DNA from: Cellulophaga sp.
Lineage (GTDB): Bacteria; Bacteroidota; Bacteroidia; Flavobacteriales; Flavobacteriaceae
NCBI GenBank assembly: GCA_030731855.1
Contig: JANQTG010000128.1
Location: forward strand, 1,264 to 45,736
Length of the DNA stretch: 44,473 bases
Reading direction: 5' to 3'
Below, piece by piece: positions 31,958 through 40,831 of the stretch (position 1 is the stretch's first letter; every line of letters starts with the position of its first letter). The notes below the pieces were generated by a model that did not search any database, was not told where the DNA came from, and worked only from the letters and a program-made list of their open reading frames with translations. The position numbers and the translations under genes were made by a program.

Positions 31958-34165
31958 CTATTCCACAAAACGCTTTAAAAGTTTCCTCACATCTTTAGTA
32001 CCATCAACATAATATTTAGCCTGTGTTTTTTGGAGTCCGACTTTTACCGTTACCGCACTTTCGGGTAATTCTTGAAACATAAATTCATCGGTCCAGTCAT
32101 CACCAATAGCAAAAACAAAGTCGTAATCGGCTTCTCCAAACATGCGCATGGCAGCGCGACCCTTGTTCACATTACTGCTTTTTATTTCCATGACTTTGTT
32201 ACCGTTCAATACACTCAAATCGTCATTAGCAATTAAACTAGTTAATACTGTGTTGAGTTCCGAAGCTCTTTTTTGACCAAAATCCGGATCTGTTTTTCGG
32301 TAATGCCAAGCCAAAGAATAGTTTTTTTCTTCGATAAAACTGCCAGGCGTTCTATCCACAAACGATTCTAAAACAGGCTGAATCTTTTCCATCCAGTCTT
32401 TTTTTACGTTTTCAAGCATCGAAAAATCACCTCCGTTTTTAGACAGCCATACTCCATGTTCCACAATCATATTATATTTCTTGAGTAAAAACCATTTGGT
32501 AAAGGTTTCTTTATCGCGACCGCTAATCAAAAACATATCCGTATTCTCTTGTGATGAAATTTTATCTAGAAGTTCGTATAATTCTTCATCCGGACTCGCT
32601 TTTTGAGGATCGTTATGGAAAGCGGCTAAGGTTCCATCATAATCTATAAACAATAGCCTTCTTTTGGCGGTTGTGTATTCTTTTAGCACCGAATTAAGTA
32701 ATTGATCGGTTAGTTTTTTAGAAACGTACGCGTGACTTTTTTCTTTCTGATTTTTTAAGGATGTCATAAAATCATTTGCCCATTTTTCCACATTGTAGCG
32801 TTCCAATCTTTTTTGAAGTATATCATTGCGTTCCTGTTGCTCTTCAATAGGCATAGTTATAGCTTGGTTGATGGCATCTGCTATTTGTTCAAAGTTATTA
32901 GGATTAATCAATAAGGATTCATTCATTTCGTTAGCAGAACCCGCCATTTCACTCAAAATTAAAACACCTGTTTTATCTGTTCTGGTGGCGATATATTCTT
33001 TGGCAACCAAATTCATACCATCGCGAATGGGCGTTAACCAAGCAATGTCGGAAGAAGTATACAAATCGATTAAATTTTCAAAAGGCATAGAACGGTAGAA
33101 ATACCAAATAGGCGTCCAGCTCACCGTAGAAAACTCTCCGTTAATTCGTCCTACTAATTCATCCACTTCGCGCTTTAATAACTGATATTGAGGCACATTG
33201 CTTCGTGAAGGCACCGCTAAAATAATCAAACGTACTTTTTCTTTATACTGCGGATATTTATTTAAAAAATACTCAAAAGCATTCAATCGCTTTGCAATTC
33301 CCTTAGAATAATCCAAACGATCAATAGAAAGTAAAAACTTCGCATCGGGCGTAGATTCTTTATGAGCGTCTAGTCGTTGTTGTAATTCGGAATGTTCTTC
33401 TGGTGCTTTTTGTTGATGTGCTTTTGCAGCATCACTAAACTTTTTATAGTCGATTCCCATAGGGAAGGAATCTACCTTTATTATTCTATCGTCTAAATAA
33501 ATATCATTAAAACTAACTTCTAAGCCTAACAAGCGTTTTACCGAACTTAAAAAGTGTCGTTCGTAATCGTAGGTATGAAAACCGACTAAATCAGCCCCTA
33601 ACAAACCTTGTAGAATTTCTTTACGCCAAGGCAGGGTTCTAAATATTTCATAAGACGGAAAAGGAATATGTAAAAAGAAACCGATAGAAATATCAGGCAA
33701 CTTTTCTTTAACCATTTGCGGCACTAACATTAATTGATAATCATGCACCCAAACAATATCATCTTCATTCGCTTTCGCCACAATAGCATCAGCAAATTTT
33801 TGATTTACTTTTTTATAAGTTTCCCAACTTTCTAGTTCAAACTCAGCATATTCTAAGAAATAATGAAAAAGTGGCCAGATGGTTCGGTTACTAAATCCGT
33901 AATAAAAGCCATCTACTTCATCAGTGGTTAAATTTACTTTTGAAGATCCATGTTTCGCCAAGGCTTCATCAATTTTTCCTGACATGCCATCAGGAATTTC
34001 TTCATCGGTTAAACCACTCCAACCAATCCAAAGACTATCACCACCTTGATGCACAGATTTCATACCGGTGGCCAAACCACCCACACTTGGTATTGCTTTA
34101 ATAGTATTATTGTCAATTTGCAATTGTACGGGTAGTCTGTTTGAGATTATGATAGTTTTGCCCAT
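31958..34165 (-). CDS. Trehalose-6-phosphate synthase/phosphatase fusion
   Basis: A 735-residue bifunctional enzyme. The GT20 domain (about 1-465) has the N-terminal NRLPVQL and GGLATGMKSV, HDYQLMLVP, FLHIPFPSYEIFRTLP, RLDYSKGIAKRL and DGMNLVAKEYIA. The HAD-type phosphatase domain (about 490-735) has DYDGTLAAF (nucleophile near residue 507), SGRDKETF and GDDWTDEFMF. The first half joins UDP-glucose and glucose-6-phosphate; the second removes the phosphate to give trehalose, an osmoprotectant. Fusion of both activities in one chain is known in Bacteroidota. The GH15 gene is divergent, 242 bases away. Confidence 0.95.
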   Translation of the reverse strand: MGKTIIISNRLPVQLQIDNNTIKAIPSVGGLATGMKSVHQGGDSLWIGWSGLTDEEIPDGMSGKIDEALAKHGSSKVNLTTDEVDGFYYGFSNRTIWPLFHYFLEYAEFELESWETYKKVNQKFADAIVAKANEDDIVWVHDYQLMLVPQMVKEKLPDISIGFFLHIPFPSYEIFRTLPWRKEILQGLLGADLVGFHTYDYERHFLSSVKRLLGLEVSFNDIYLDDRIIKVDSFPMGIDYKKFSDAAKAHQQKAPEEHSELQQRLDAHKESTPDAKFLLSIDRLDYSKGIAKRLNAFEYFLNKYPQYKEKVRLIILAVPSRSNVPQYQLLKREVDELVGRINGEFSTVSWTPIWYFYRSMPFENLIDLYTSSDIAWLTPIRDGMNLVAKEYIATRTDKTGVLILSEMAGSANEMNESLLINPNNFEQIADAINQAITMPIEEQQERNDILQKRLERYNVEKWANDFMTSLKNQKEKSHAYVSKKLTDQLLNSVLKEYTTAKRRLLFIDYDGTLAAFHNDPQKASPDEELYELLDKISSQENTDMFLISGRDKETFTKWFLLKKYNMIVEHGVWLSKNGGDFSMLENVKKDWMEKIQPVLESFVDRTPGSFIEEKNYSLAWHYRKTDPDFGQKRASELNTVLTSLIANDDLSVLNGNKVMEIKSSNVNKGRAAMRMFGEADYDFVFAIGDDWTDEFMFQELPESAVTVKVGLQKTQAKYYVDGTKDVRKLLKRFVE

Positions 34166-34407
34166 TATTAGCTGTTTTTTGGTGTATTGTATTTTATTTT
34201 TTCTAAATTTCGTGAAAAAGATGGGTTAATACAATAAATACGCTCTTTTGTGTTATTTATTTATTGATATGAAACTATACATAATAAGTTTTAGAGATTT
34301 CTTTGTCAAAGACCTAATAATTCTTAAATTCTGTTAATGTCCGATAAGAATAAAATATCCTAAAAAGAATTTTAAATAATTTAAAAAAGTAAAAAAGATT
34401 TAAACGT

Positions 34408-36210
34408 ATGAATAATTTAGATTACGGAATAATAGGTAATTGTAGAAGTGCCGCATTAATTTCTAAAAATGGGTCAATAGATTGGTGTTGTTTGCCAGAG
34501 TTTGATTCGCCCTCGGTATTTGCAAAGCTGTTAGATGATGAAATAGGCGGGAGTTTTGGTTTTGACGTTGATGACTCTTATAAAATTCAACAAGCTTACG
34601 ACCCAGAAACAGCTATTTTAATTACTAGTTTTGTTTCTGGAGAAGATAGTTTTGAATTGCATGATTTTATGCCTAGATATCATAAGGATGATGGTAGTTA
34701 TTTTGCGCCGCCAGAAGTAATTAGATATATAAAGCTAGTTTCAGGAAAACCTAAATTTAAAGTGATTTATAATCCTAAATTAGAATATGCGCAGGGTAAA
34801 ACAGAATCGTTCATTAAGAAAGATTTTATTGCTAGTCTTACGCACGAAGTAAAGTTCGATACTGTTTTTTTATATACCTCTTTTGATAAAGAAAGTATAG
34901 TTAATGGCGAAGAAATTACATTAACAGATAATGGTTTTTTTCTTTTAACCTATAACGAGAAGATATTTTTGCCGACTACCAAAAATGTATTTTTAAATTT
35001 AGAGCGCACGCGTATTTATTGGTTAGATTGGTCACAAAAAACACCTACCTATAAAAAGTTTAACACACAAATTAAACGAAGTGTGGTAACTTTAAAGCTA
35101 TTGAGCTACGATAAAACAGGAGCAGTTTTGGCTGCTGCTACAACCTCTTTACCAGAAACTATTGGCGAAGTACGTAATTGGGATTATCGTTTCTGTTGGA
35201 TTCGTGATGCCTCTATGGTCATTAAAGTAGTTTCTGAATTAGGACATAAAAATGTAGCGAAAAGATACTTACAATTTATCATCGACTTAATTCCTGATAA
35301 GGATGAAAAACTCCAAATTATGTACGGAATTAATCGTGAAAAGAAATTAACCGAAGTTACTTTAGAACATTTAAGCGGGTATAAAGGCTCAAAACCTGTT
35401 AGAGTAGGGAATGCCGCTTATGAACAAGTACAACATGATATTTATGGTATTTTAATGGATGTTATTTACGAATTGATAAAACAGTTTAGTACCGACATTC
35501 AAAATGGAGAAGAGCTTTGGGGAATCACGAAGGGCATTGTCTGGATTGTTGAAAAGCATTGGCAAGAAGCCGACAAAGGTATCTGGGAGTTCCGATCTGA
35601 AGACCAACATTTCACCTTCTCAAAAGTGCTCTGCTGGACAGCTATTGATCGCGCTATTAAGGTAGCCGAAATGTTGAATAAGCAACATAAAATTGAAAAA
35701 TGGAAACCGCTTGAAGAAAAAATCAAGAAAGATATAATGGAGAAGGCTTGGAACGAAGAAAAACAGGCGTTTACTCAAAGCTACGGATCCGAACACATGG
35801 ATGCCTCTGTGCTATTGATGGAATCGTATGGCTTTATTGATGCGAAAGACCCAAAATATGTGAGTACGGTAAAGGCTGTTGAAAAGGATTTGTGTAATGA
35901 TGGTTTATTATACCGCTATAAAAATGAAGATGATTTTGGAGAACCTTCTTCTTCCTTTACGATTTGTACTTTTTGGTTTATCAACAGCTTATTCAAAATA
36001 GGCGAAGAAGAAAAAGCATTGAAACAGTTTGAACAATTACTAAGTTATAGTAATCATCTAGGTTTATTTAGTGAGGATATTGATTTTAAAACCAAACGCT
36101 TATTGGGGAATTTTCCGCAGGCTTATTCGCATTTAGCCTTAATTGAATGTGCCATTAACTTCTCTAAAAAAGAATCAGAAGAAAGTATCTTGGAATCGAT
36201 GGGGCATTAA
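34408..36210 (+). CDS. GH15-family glycoside hydrolase (glucoamylase or trehalase type)
   Basis: A 600-residue cytosolic enzyme without signal peptide. The N-terminal beta-sandwich (about 1-230) starts YGIIGNCRSAALISKNGSIDW and the catalytic (alpha/alpha)6 barrel follows. The likely general acid is E394 (GIWEFR) and the likely general base E556 (LFSEDID), followed by the conserved GNFPQAYSH. Other marks are WDYRFCWIRDASM and RVGNAAYEQVQHDIYG. GH15 includes glucoamylases and trehalases. Being divergent from the trehalose synthase gene makes trehalose or an alpha-glucan a reasonable substrate, but sequence alone does not decide. Convergent with the PLP decarboxylase, with palindromic repeats between them. 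Confidence 0.92.
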   Translation: MNNLDYGIIGNCRSAALISKNGSIDWCCLPEFDSPSVFAKLLDDEIGGSFGFDVDDSYKIQQAYDPETAILITSFVSGEDSFELHDFMPRYHKDDGSYFAPPEVIRYIKLVSGKPKFKVIYNPKLEYAQGKTESFIKKDFIASLTHEVKFDTVFLYTSFDKESIVNGEEITLTDNGFFLLTYNEKIFLPTTKNVFLNLERTRIYWLDWSQKTPTYKKFNTQIKRSVVTLKLLSYDKTGAVLAAATTSLPETIGEVRNWDYRFCWIRDASMVIKVVSELGHKNVAKRYLQFIIDLIPDKDEKLQIMYGINREKKLTEVTLEHLSGYKGSKPVRVGNAAYEQVQHDIYGILMDVIYELIKQFSTDIQNGEELWGITKGIVWIVEKHWQEADKGIWEFRSEDQHFTFSKVLCWTAIDRAIKVAEMLNKQHKIEKWKPLEEKIKKDIMEKAWNEEKQAFTQSYGSEHMDASVLLMESYGFIDAKDPKYVSTVKAVEKDLCNDGLLYRYKNEDDFGEPSSSFTICTFWFINSLFKIGEEEKALKQFEQLLSYSNHLGLFSEDIDFKTKRLLGNFPQAYSHLALIECAINFSKKESEESILESMGH

Positions 36211-36220
36211 GGGCAAATAA

Positions 36221-36303
36221 TGATTCTCCCTTTGAAGGCCTGTGCTGAGCGGAGTCGAAGTCCGCTGAGAATAATCCCCCTTTGAAGGGGGCCAGGGGAT
36301 TTA
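36221..36303. repeat. Two linked G/C-rich palindromic units
   Basis: The left unit (36221-36268) has CTCCCTTTGAAGGCC and a stem AGCGGA/TCCGCT around GTCGAAG. The right unit (36273-36303) reads AATCCCCCTTTGAAGGGGG, then CCAGGGGATTT, the same frame as the copies at 42731-42757 and 44057-44083. It lies between two convergent genes, so it may end transcripts from both sides. Confidence 0.6.
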
Positions 36304-36355
36304 ATTTTTAGCAAAATGTTCAAGTAATACATTGGCTGCTATATTAACACTATGA

Positions 36356-37783
36356 TTATATACTATTACCCATAGTTTTAATTTTTTCCAACAATGCCGT
36401 TAAATGATCTATTGTCGTAAACGGATTCATTATTGTAGTCCGCAAATAAAAGATTTTCTTCAGGGTGGTTTGCACCAAATAAAATTCGCCATCTTCTAAA
36501 AGTTGTTGGCGGATTTTTATATTTAAGGTATTTAGATCATCATTACTTATTCCATGAGGTTTAAACCTAAAACATACAATATTAGAGTCTGGTGCTAAGG
36601 CGAGTTCAAACTGTGGGTCTTTTTGGATAATTTCGGCGAAATCTCGCCCTAAGTCGTATAAATTAGTCACATACTCGTCAAAAATACCTTCACCATAGGT
36701 TTTAAACATGGTGAACCAATGTAAGCTCATCATAGTTTTGGTACATTCAAAAGTACGTTTGGCTAAATTATACCAGTCTTCTCCTTCGGATGCGCCTAGT
36801 AAATAGTCGGCTTTCTGACTAAAAGTGGAATAGGAGTGTGCTCCATCTTTAAACAATAGTGCGGTAGTAATTGCCGGCATCATCATCATTTTGTGTCCGT
36901 CTATCACCACTGAATCTGCGTTTTCGATCCCTTTTAAAGTATAGCTGTATTTCTCTGAAAAAATGGCTGCTCCGCCGTGCGCCCCGTCCACATGAAACCA
37001 TAGATTGTGTTTTTTACTAAAAGAACTTATCGCTTCTAAATCATCATACATTCCTGTTGCGGTAGAAGGCGCACTGCCGATAATGGCAAATACGGTAATT
37101 CCGTTTAATTTTGCGTTTTCTAAAGTCTCATCTAAAAGTGAAGTATCCATTTTAAAATCCACCGTCGCTGGGATTTTTATAATACCCTTATCGCCTAAAC
37201 CCATAATTCTTGCAGCTCGGTCTGCACAATAATGCGCTTCTTCACTTACAATTATTCCTAGGGAATCTGTATGTCCTTTTGTCCAAATATCTTCGGCAAC
37301 CTTTGCTTTTCTTGCAGCTAGTAATGCAGTAAGATTAGCTAAAGTACCTCCTGAAGTCAAAAATCCTCTTGAATCAGCATTATATCCTAGTTTCTTACAT
37401 AATTCACCCGTAACGATGCGTTCCATTGCCGTAGATGCCATGCCCATTTCATAAACCGCCATTCCGTTATTCATTAAGGCGCTTACCATGCCAGTAAGCG
37501 CTGTAATAGGAGCAGGGGCTGTAACTTGGTGCCCCACATATTTTGGATGATGAACATGTATACTATGCTTTAAAGTTTCAGTAAACAAGGTATCTTCTTC
37601 CCCATTTTCTAAAAAATCATTCCAATAATCACGTTCCTCTTCTGGTAGCTTCCAATCCAATACTTTCTTAGGTTTTCCAGAAATAGACTGTGCTAAATGA
37701 TTTGCTAATTCATCGACAAGTTGGTGTCCCCGCTTTCTGAATTCTTCTGGGTCGTAAGCGGATTTCAAAAGGGTCTTTTTCAT
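36356..37783 (-). CDS. PLP-dependent group II amino-acid decarboxylase
   Basis: A 475-residue cytosolic enzyme. It has the group II signature with PLP-binding K298 in VIDGHKMM, D266 in WFHVDGAHGG (pyridine nitrogen contact) and H184 in SEEAHYCADRA (ring stacking). SSG-like TSGGTLANLTAL (about 143-154) contacts phosphate. It removes CO2 from an amino acid such as aspartate, glutamate, DOPA, tryptophan or 2,4-diaminobutyrate; the substrate loop does not allow a choice. No diaminobutyrate or polyamine gene is nearby. Stands alone, with convergent GH15 downstream and a 314-bp gap upstream. Confidence 0.92.
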   Translation of the reverse strand: MKKTLLKSAYDPEEFRKRGHQLVDELANHLAQSISGKPKKVLDWKLPEEERDYWNDFLENGEEDTLFTETLKHSIHVHHPKYVGHQVTAPAPITALTGMVSALMNNGMAVYEMGMASTAMERIVTGELCKKLGYNADSRGFLTSGGTLANLTALLAARKAKVAEDIWTKGHTDSLGIIVSEEAHYCADRAARIMGLGDKGIIKIPATVDFKMDTSLLDETLENAKLNGITVFAIIGSAPSTATGMYDDLEAISSFSKKHNLWFHVDGAHGGAAIFSEKYSYTLKGIENADSVVIDGHKMMMMPAITTALLFKDGAHSYSTFSQKADYLLGASEGEDWYNLAKRTFECTKTMMSLHWFTMFKTYGEGIFDEYVTNLYDLGRDFAEIIQKDPQFELALAPDSNIVCFRFKPHGISNDDLNTLNIKIRQQLLEDGEFYLVQTTLKKIFYLRTTIMNPFTTIDHLTALLEKIKTMGNSI

Positions 37784-38097
37784 TTGTTAAATTTAGAATC
37801 TTATCAGATGCTAAACAACGAATTTTAAAAATAAACTTAGTATAATTCGTATTTTTTATTCACTTAGCGGAATTCGATATTCTAAGGACTTTGGGTATAA
37901 ATTTCAATTGAATTCTTAAATAATAAAATTGTTTTATAAATACTTGTAAAAGTTAAAGAGCATCTCTTTTAATTGATAATTTCCTCAATTCATTTGATTT
38001 TTTCCTTAGCTCATTACTTTTAAGTTGATAGAGCCTTAGTCTTCTAATAATTTTGGCTTAAGTAAAACAAAAATGTATAACAATTAAAAACAAAAAA
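37784..38097. other. 314-bp intergenic region with a rightward promoter
   Basis: It separates the leftward decarboxylase from the rightward unknown. The right end carries a promoter described separately. Nothing in the rest looks coding and there is no long inverted repeat. Confidence 0.6.
38025..38055 (+). promoter_or_regulatory. Consensus Bacteroidota promoter: TTG, 20 bp, TAATTTTG
   Basis: A -33 TTG at 38025-38027 and an exact -7 TAATTTTG at 38048-38055 are separated by 20 bases, the usual spacing. Predicted start of transcription is about 38060, giving a leader of some 37 bases before the ATG at 38098. It is the best-matching promoter in the window. Confidence 0.65.
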
Positions 38098-38865
38098 ATG
38101 ATAACTAAAGCAACGATTAAAGAATTAATTTTTTTACGAATGTTCGCATTTATTATGGCTCTCGGGGTTATTTTTATAACTACTTCGGCATTTGAAGAAA
38201 CTGGTAATAAAAGATTTAGTGAAATTGATGTAGAACGAATAAATATCGTAGAAAAAGATGGGACTGTAAAAATGATTATCACTAATGTGGAGCGTTTCCC
38301 TAACGGCCATGATACAATAAATAAAAGACCAACGAATGAAACACGAAAAAAGCGTTCAGGAATGATTTTCTTCAACGAAGATGGAATTGAATGTGGAGGT
38401 TTTATATACGATGGACAAAAAAATGAAAGTGGACATAGCTCTGGTTTGTCTCTGACTTATGATCAATATGATGGAGATCAAGTAATGCAGTTACTCACCC
38501 AAGATTATACCAAAGGCGATCAACGATATGTTTCAAGTAGTCTTGTGTTCAACGATCGACCTGCAAAAGAGTCGCAAATGAAAACGAGCGAAATAATGAA
38601 TGAATTGAAAGAGCTTCGCCAAAAAGATCCAAAAGCGGCTCAGTTGAAATATAAAGAATATGAAGAATTAGGATTGATAGGTGGAGCTCCACGTGTAATG
38701 CTTGGAAAATCAAGAAGTCAAAACAATGGGTTATTTCTTTTTGATACTAAAGGAATGCCTAAAGCGATGTTTTATGTGGATAAGGAAAACAGTGCTAAGT
38801 TAGACTTTTTTGATGATAAAGGAAATGTTATAGCCTCGTTTCCAGAGCAACAAAACGATAAATAA
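38098..38865 (+). CDS. Conserved membrane-anchored protein of unknown function
   Basis: A 255-residue protein with an N-terminal membrane anchor or signal (LRMFAFIMALGVIFITTSAF, about 13-32). The ectodomain has IDVERINIVEKDGTVKMIITN, RSGMIFFNEDGIECGGFIYDG, a mid region SLVFNDRP and a C-terminal RVMLGKSRSQNNGLFLFDTKG and LDFFDDKGNVIASF. These paired DG-containing hairpins look like a repeated beta unit. I recognise the pattern from unnamed proteins of several phyla but know no function. It has a strong promoter and terminator of its own; the kinase gene behind it could be reached by read-through. Confidence 0.75.
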   Translation: MITKATIKELIFLRMFAFIMALGVIFITTSAFEETGNKRFSEIDVERINIVEKDGTVKMIITNVERFPNGHDTINKRPTNETRKKRSGMIFFNEDGIECGGFIYDGQKNESGHSSGLSLTYDQYDGDQVMQLLTQDYTKGDQRYVSSSLVFNDRPAKESQMKTSEIMNELKELRQKDPKAAQLKYKEYEELGLIGGAPRVMLGKSRSQNNGLFLFDTKGMPKAMFYVDKENSAKLDFFDDKGNVIASFPEQQNDK

Positions 38866-38874
38866 ACACCCTAA

Positions 38875-38910
38875 AAAAATAGTCCTATAAAAATTTATAG
38901 GACTATTTTT
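38875..38910 (+). terminator. Strong rho-independent terminator
   Basis: Arms of 17 bp (AAAAATAGTCCTATAAA and its complement) with a tiny loop and a T-run. It lies nine bases after the unknown's stop codon and 20 before the kinase start, so it could also act as an attenuator for the kinase operon. Confidence 0.88.
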
Positions 38911-38930
38911 GTGGGAGAGATTTTCGAAAA

Positions 38931-39947
38931 ATGAAAAAAATTGCATTTGAAATAAAACGAAGCAAGTACTTTTTACTGTTTGTTTTTCTTTTTGCCTATG
39001 CACAGTCTATACAAGTGCGCTTCTTATTAAGGCAGCAATTAAACTGGTATATTTTTACTCCTGAGGCTGCTCTGGTATCTTTATTTTCAGCCTGTATTTT
39101 ATTTGTAATCCTTAACTTTTTTATGGAGCGATGGCAGAAATCAGAGGTGTTTAACCTTAAGGAACTATCAAAAATAGTATTCGTTTCAGTTGTGATATTT
39201 CTGATAGTAATGAAATTTTTAGGTTTAATAGCAGCCGTTATTTTTGATACATTCGAACGAAATTTTAATAGTAAAACGCTTGCACTATCAATAAGTTCTA
39301 ATTTAATGGACGCTTTTATCTATGGTAGTTTCTTTTTAGCTTACTACTATTATCGTAAATATAAAAAGAACCAAATTGAAATAACAAATTACAACCAAGC
39401 GCTGGCAGAGAGTAAAATTAATCAGCTTAAAGCACAACTTAATCCTCATTTTTTATTTAATAATCTGAATGTTTTAGATCAATTAATAGAGGAAGATAAA
39501 TACCAAGCTTCTGAATTCTTAAACGAATTTGCTGAGATTTATCGTTATGTTTTGCAGGTGTCTGATCAAAAAATAATTTCAATAAGTGAGGAGCTAACTT
39601 TTGTTCAAAAGTATTTTAATTTGATGAAGCACAAATATGGAAATGCTTATATATTGGAAATTGAAACAGAAAGTACCAAAGGTAATATTGTGCCGCTAAC
39701 TTTACAGTTGCTCCTTGAGAATGCAATACAACATAATTTAGGAAAAGAATCAGCGCCGATTACCATAAAAATAAGTATTAAGGATGTCATAATGGTTTCA
39801 AATAATATAATACCAAAACTACATTCAAAAGCCACTTCGGGGAGAGCAATCAATAATTTAAATGAGCAGTATGGTATGCTATCAAAAAGCCCTGTTGAAA
39901 TTACAAGAACAGAATATGATTTTTCAGTAAGCGTACCTATAATTTGA
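38931..39947 (+). CDS. LytS-type sensor histidine kinase
   Basis: A 338-residue kinase with four membrane helices (about 13-25, 45-65, 80-105 and 125-142) and no large sensor domain. The catalytic part has phosphoacceptor H173 in AQLNPHFLFNNLN, N-box LLENAIQHN and a G-box reading SGRAINNLNEQYG, in which the usual G-x-G-L is lost. It should phosphorylate the LytTR regulator starting 11 bases later. No promoter of its own is visible: the gene starts 20 bases after the strong hairpin of the preceding unit. Confidence 0.88.
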   Translation: MKKIAFEIKRSKYFLLFVFLFAYAQSIQVRFLLRQQLNWYIFTPEAALVSLFSACILFVILNFFMERWQKSEVFNLKELSKIVFVSVVIFLIVMKFLGLIAAVIFDTFERNFNSKTLALSISSNLMDAFIYGSFFLAYYYYRKYKKNQIEITNYNQALAESKINQLKAQLNPHFLFNNLNVLDQLIEEDKYQASEFLNEFAEIYRYVLQVSDQKIISISEELTFVQKYFNLMKHKYGNAYILEIETESTKGNIVPLTLQLLLENAIQHNLGKESAPITIKISIKDVIMVSNNIIPKLHSKATSGRAINNLNEQYGMLSKSPVEITRTEYDFSVSVPII

Positions 39948-39958
39948 ATAAAAAGTAA

Positions 39959-40726
39959 ATGATAAAAGTACTAATTATTGAGGATGAAATTCCCGCTAGA
40001 AAAAAACTAAAAAGATTTCTGCAAGAAGTAGAGGAGTCTATAGTCATAATTGCTGAACTAGATACAGTACAAAGCTCTGTTAAATTTTTGAAAGAAAACA
40101 ATGTTGATTTAATTATATCAGACATAGAATTATTAGACGGAAACGCATTTGAAATCTATCGTCAGGTTAAAATTACAAGTCCTATTATTTTTTCAACAGC
40201 TTATGATCAATTTTTAATGAAAGCTTTTGAGACTAACGGCATTGAATACCTTTTAAAACCCTTTTCAAAAGAACGTTTCAATCAAGCTTGGGGTAAATTT
40301 TTAATTTTAAGAGAATCTAAAACTACGGATGATCAATTACTGTCAAAAATTCATCATATTCTCGAAAAAAAATTAGAAACAAAAACTTATAAAAACCGCT
40401 TTAGTATCAACTCACCAAAAGGAGTATATTTTTTAGAAGCTGAAAACATAACGTTTTTTGAAGCTAATGAAGGTGTTATTTTTGCATATGAAAAATCAGG
40501 TAAAAAACACTTACTGAGCGAAACCACCCTTAAAGGTTTAGAGGTTTTACTTCATCCAGTTAATTTTTTTAGAATTAACCGTAATCAGATCGTCAATAAA
40601 AAATACATTGAAAAAATGGAGCGTTATACTAAAAATACTTTAGCCATCAAAATTAGCCACCACCAAGCATATCTAAAGACAAGCCAAAGCATTACTGCCA
40701 ATTTTCGTGAGTGGATAGAAAAATAG
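39959..40726 (+). CDS. LytTR-type response regulator (second pair)
   Basis: A 255-residue regulator. The receiver (1-115) has D9/E8, phosphosite D55 (IISDIE), T80/A81 (IFSTAYD) and K100 (YLLKP). The LytTR domain (about 155-255) has RFSINSPKGVYFLEAENI, LLSETTLKGLEVLL and FFRINRNQIVNKKYIEKM. It shows the same architecture as the regulator at 20750-21505 but diverges in the linker, so the two are paralogous, not recent duplicates. A perfect terminator follows. Confidence 0.93.
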   Translation: MIKVLIIEDEIPARKKLKRFLQEVEESIVIIAELDTVQSSVKFLKENNVDLIISDIELLDGNAFEIYRQVKITSPIIFSTAYDQFLMKAFETNGIEYLLKPFSKERFNQAWGKFLILRESKTTDDQLLSKIHHILEKKLETKTYKNRFSINSPKGVYFLEAENITFFEANEGVIFAYEKSGKKHLLSETTLKGLEVLLHPVNFFRINRNQIVNKKYIEKMERYTKNTLAIKISHHQAYLKTSQSITANFREWIEK

Positions 40727-40775
40727 TATCTGAGATAAAAACAATACATAACGTAATATAACCACTAATTAAAAC

Positions 40776-40806
40776 AAAAAAACCGCTCTTTAAAGAGCGG
40801 TTTTTT
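40776..40806. terminator. Bidirectional terminator between the LytTR and acyl-CoA dehydrogenase genes
   Basis: A perfect inverted repeat with A-run, AACCGCTCTT, TA, AAGAGCGGTT and T-run. It serves the convergent ends of both operons. Confidence 0.92.
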
Positions 40807-40831
40807 GACCTTTGTAAAAAAATTAGTTGAG

